From Deinococcus sp. JMULE3 (lineage in GTDB: Bacteria > Deinococcota > Deinococci > Deinococcales > Deinococcaceae), in contig NZ_SGWE01000004.1 in assembly GCF_013337115.1 (NCBI RefSeq), positions 1,002,001 through 1,066,000 on the forward strand: DNA of 64,000 nt, read 5' to 3'. The position numbers were made by a program, and so were the translations under genes. The stretch's first letter is position 1. The number at the start of each line of letters is the position of its first letter. Below, in pieces: positions 63,170 through 64,000 of this stretch. The notes under the pieces are model-generated. The model was not told the origin of the DNA. It worked only from the letters and a program-made list of their open reading frames with translations, and ran no database searches.

Positions 63170-63203
63170 GAAGCGGGTGGCCTGCGGGTCGCCCGCTTCT
63201 TCT
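63170..63203 (+). terminator. Intrinsic terminator after mdh
   Basis: GAAGCGGGT pairs with GCCCGCTTC (one G-U), 12-base loop, then TTCT. Confidence 0.7.
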
Positions 63204-63255
63204 GTGCAGGTGCGGCGGCGTGCCCGGTCACCGCGTGCTCTGCTGCGGGGCGTGA

Positions 63256-63389
63256 TACGGATTCCGTCTGTTTCGTTCACAACCCGGAACCACACCGGGT
63301 TGCCAACTCCACGCCCGGAACCCGCTTCGCTCCTTCTCGCATCCGCTCGGGTTGAACGGTTGAGGCAAACCGTTCAACCGGAGTCCGTA
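63256..63389. mobile_element. Family A MITE-like element, copy 4, ending in a start codon
   Basis: 134 bp with TGA at 63253-63255 and 63390-63392. Ends TACGGATTCCG and CGGAGTCCGTA pair over 11 bases. Hairpins: AACCCGG/CCGGGTT (loop AACCACA) and GGTTGAACGGTT/AACCGTTCAACC. Its last base A joins the duplicated TG to make the ATG of the next gene. Confidence 0.85.
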
Positions 63390-63739
63390 TGAGTGACGCG
63401 GCGTGGCGGGCGGGACTGGAGGAGCGTTTTGTGCGGTGGCTGGAGCAGGACGTGACGCACCTGCTGCCGCGCGGACCGCACGCGGACGTCCAGGTGCGGG
63501 TATCGGGGCGGCTGCGGGCGGCGTGGGTGCCGGACTGGTCGGGCGTGACCGAGAACTACGGGGGGACGGCGGGGCATCACGCGGCGTTCCTGCGGTCGAA
63601 GCTGGCGTTCGCGCAGGCCGTTCACGCGGGAGCGGACGCGGCGGAGGTTTCGCGGCCGGAACGCGCGTGCCTGGACGCGGCGGGGGCGTTCTGGCGGGAG
63701 TGGGCGGGCTACCACCTGACGGCGCGGGCGGGCGCTTGA
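63389..63739 (+). CDS. Hypothetical protein whose start codon is made by a MITE junction
   Basis: 116 residues, soluble, no recognised domain (WLEQDVTHLLPRG, YGGTAGHHAAFLRSKLAFAQAVHAGADAAEV, FWREWAGYHL). If the element is removed, GCGTGAGTGACG remains, so the gene once began at GTG in the same frame. No ribosome binding site is evident inside the element end. The old upstream signals are now 134 bases away. Confidence 0.65.
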   Translation: MSDAAWRAGLEERFVRWLEQDVTHLLPRGPHADVQVRVSGRLRAAWVPDWSGVTENYGGTAGHHAAFLRSKLAFAQAVHAGADAAEVSRPERACLDAAGAFWREWAGYHLTARAGA

Positions 63740-63758
63740 CGTGCAGTCGACTGCACGT
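63739..63758. promoter_or_regulatory. Perfect 20-bp palindrome
   Basis: ACGTGCAGTCGACTGCACGT starts at the last base of the preceding stop codon. As RNA it makes an eight-base stem with loop TCGA, followed by TTC: a terminator or an operator for the next gene. Confidence 0.5.
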
Positions 63759-63768
63759 TCGACACTGA

Positions 63769-63864
63769 TTTTCACAGCGGTGTCCAGCTGCACCCTGGAG
63801 CGAACAGCACGCCCCAGGGCTCCGCTTCCCACCACTGTCATTTCAGGCACTCGCTTCGCTCGAT
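63769..63864 (+). repeat. Family C repeat, copy 3 (uninterrupted)
   Basis: TTCACAGCGGT... ACGCCC ...TCAGGCACTCGCTTCGCTCGATTCA runs directly into the family D hairpin. This is the empty-site version of 8160-8460. Confidence 0.65.
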
Positions 63865-63900
63865 TCAGAGGTTTCGAGGGAGACCCTCGCCACCTCTGAA
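63865..63900. repeat. Family D hairpin, copy 2
   Basis: TCAGAGGT/ACCTCTGA outer stem with an inner CGAGGG-AGA-CCCTCG stem. It lies eight bases before the ribosome binding site of the last gene, so it could influence that gene's translation. Confidence 0.6.
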
Positions 63901-63923
63901 CTCTGCTCAGGAGGCACCACCCC

Positions 63924-64000
63924 ATGTTCAATGCGCTGCATACCGACGCCCTGACCGCCTATTCCGACGCTGCTCCCTTCTCCGACCGGCTGACCGAGTG
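63924..64000 (+). CDS. 5' end of a gene leaving the window (partial)
   Basis: ATG 63924 has AGGAGG ten bases upstream. The 25 visible codons read MFNALHTDALTAYSDAAPFS then DRLTE; no signal peptide and no family recognised. Confidence 0.6.
   Translation, partial: MFNALHTDALTAYSDAAPFSDRLTE

Overview
This is a GC-rich, gene-dense chromosomal window that looks like Deinococcus. The reasons are the overall protein repertoire, the lack of any MutH beside an endonuclease-type MutL, many short secreted or lipoprotein genes, and above all the promoter style. About 25 genes have a TANNNT-like -10 box (TACCCT, TAGACT, TATGCT, TACGCT) only 5-9 bases before the start codon and no ribosome binding site. 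This is the leaderless-mRNA arrangement known from Deinococcus. Genus is inferred from protein and promoter character only. No tRNA, rRNA, CRISPR array or intact transposase was seen.

Layout. 1-8 kb: an SDR oxidoreductase, a phage-type MGCDIH protein, then mutS, a GlcD-type FAD oxidase and mutL. 8-12.4 kb: repeats, MltG, a PfkB sugar kinase and a histidine kinase. 12.4-18.6 kb: a KefB-type antiporter with a UBP zinc finger, a SulP anion transporter, a GNAT, ArgB and a Tat-exported MBL hydrolase. 19-25.8 kb: a PAS-GGDEF-EAL protein, an S4 protein, ZapE, an acyl-CoA carboxylase subunit and MsrB. 25.8-37.1 kb: mixed metabolism, including HisC, a PaaR-like TetR regulator, an EamA exporter, a fused ABC ATPase-permease, a NUDIX hydrolase and an SDR. 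37.1-46.3 kb: repeats, an AT-richer strip, paired subtilisin and trypsin lipoproteins, a zinc-ribbon/HEPN-like protein, DUF1266, adenine deaminase, a Cache-GGDEF cyclase and a ferredoxin. 46.4-55.9 kb: a DUF421 membrane protein and a seven-gene chemosensory cluster (MHYT, CheY, CheW, MCP, CheA hybrid, PATAN, receiver-roadblock). 56-64 kb: carbon metabolism (Pgm, GlpX, crotonase, Mdh), WrbA and a CAP protein.

Two features stand out. First, seven copies of two MITE-like families (A and B) share TACGG-type inverted ends. Five copies have clean 3-bp TGA/TCA target duplications. One sits inside another repeat whose uninterrupted version is also in the window. The insertions land on stop and start codons, and family A hairpins keep their pairing through compensatory changes. 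Second, four genes (mutL, the PAS-GGDEF-EAL gene, pgm and the MCP gene) are each broken by exactly one missing G/C, three of them in runs of 6-7. Either the assembly undercalls homopolymers, or the mutL lesion is real and this is a mismatch-repair mutator.

Regulation visible in sequence includes two exact matches to the Thermus PaaR operator pattern (before the TetR gene and before the acyl-CoA carboxylase gene), a palindrome over the -35 of wrbA, and several strong intrinsic hairpins between convergent genes.
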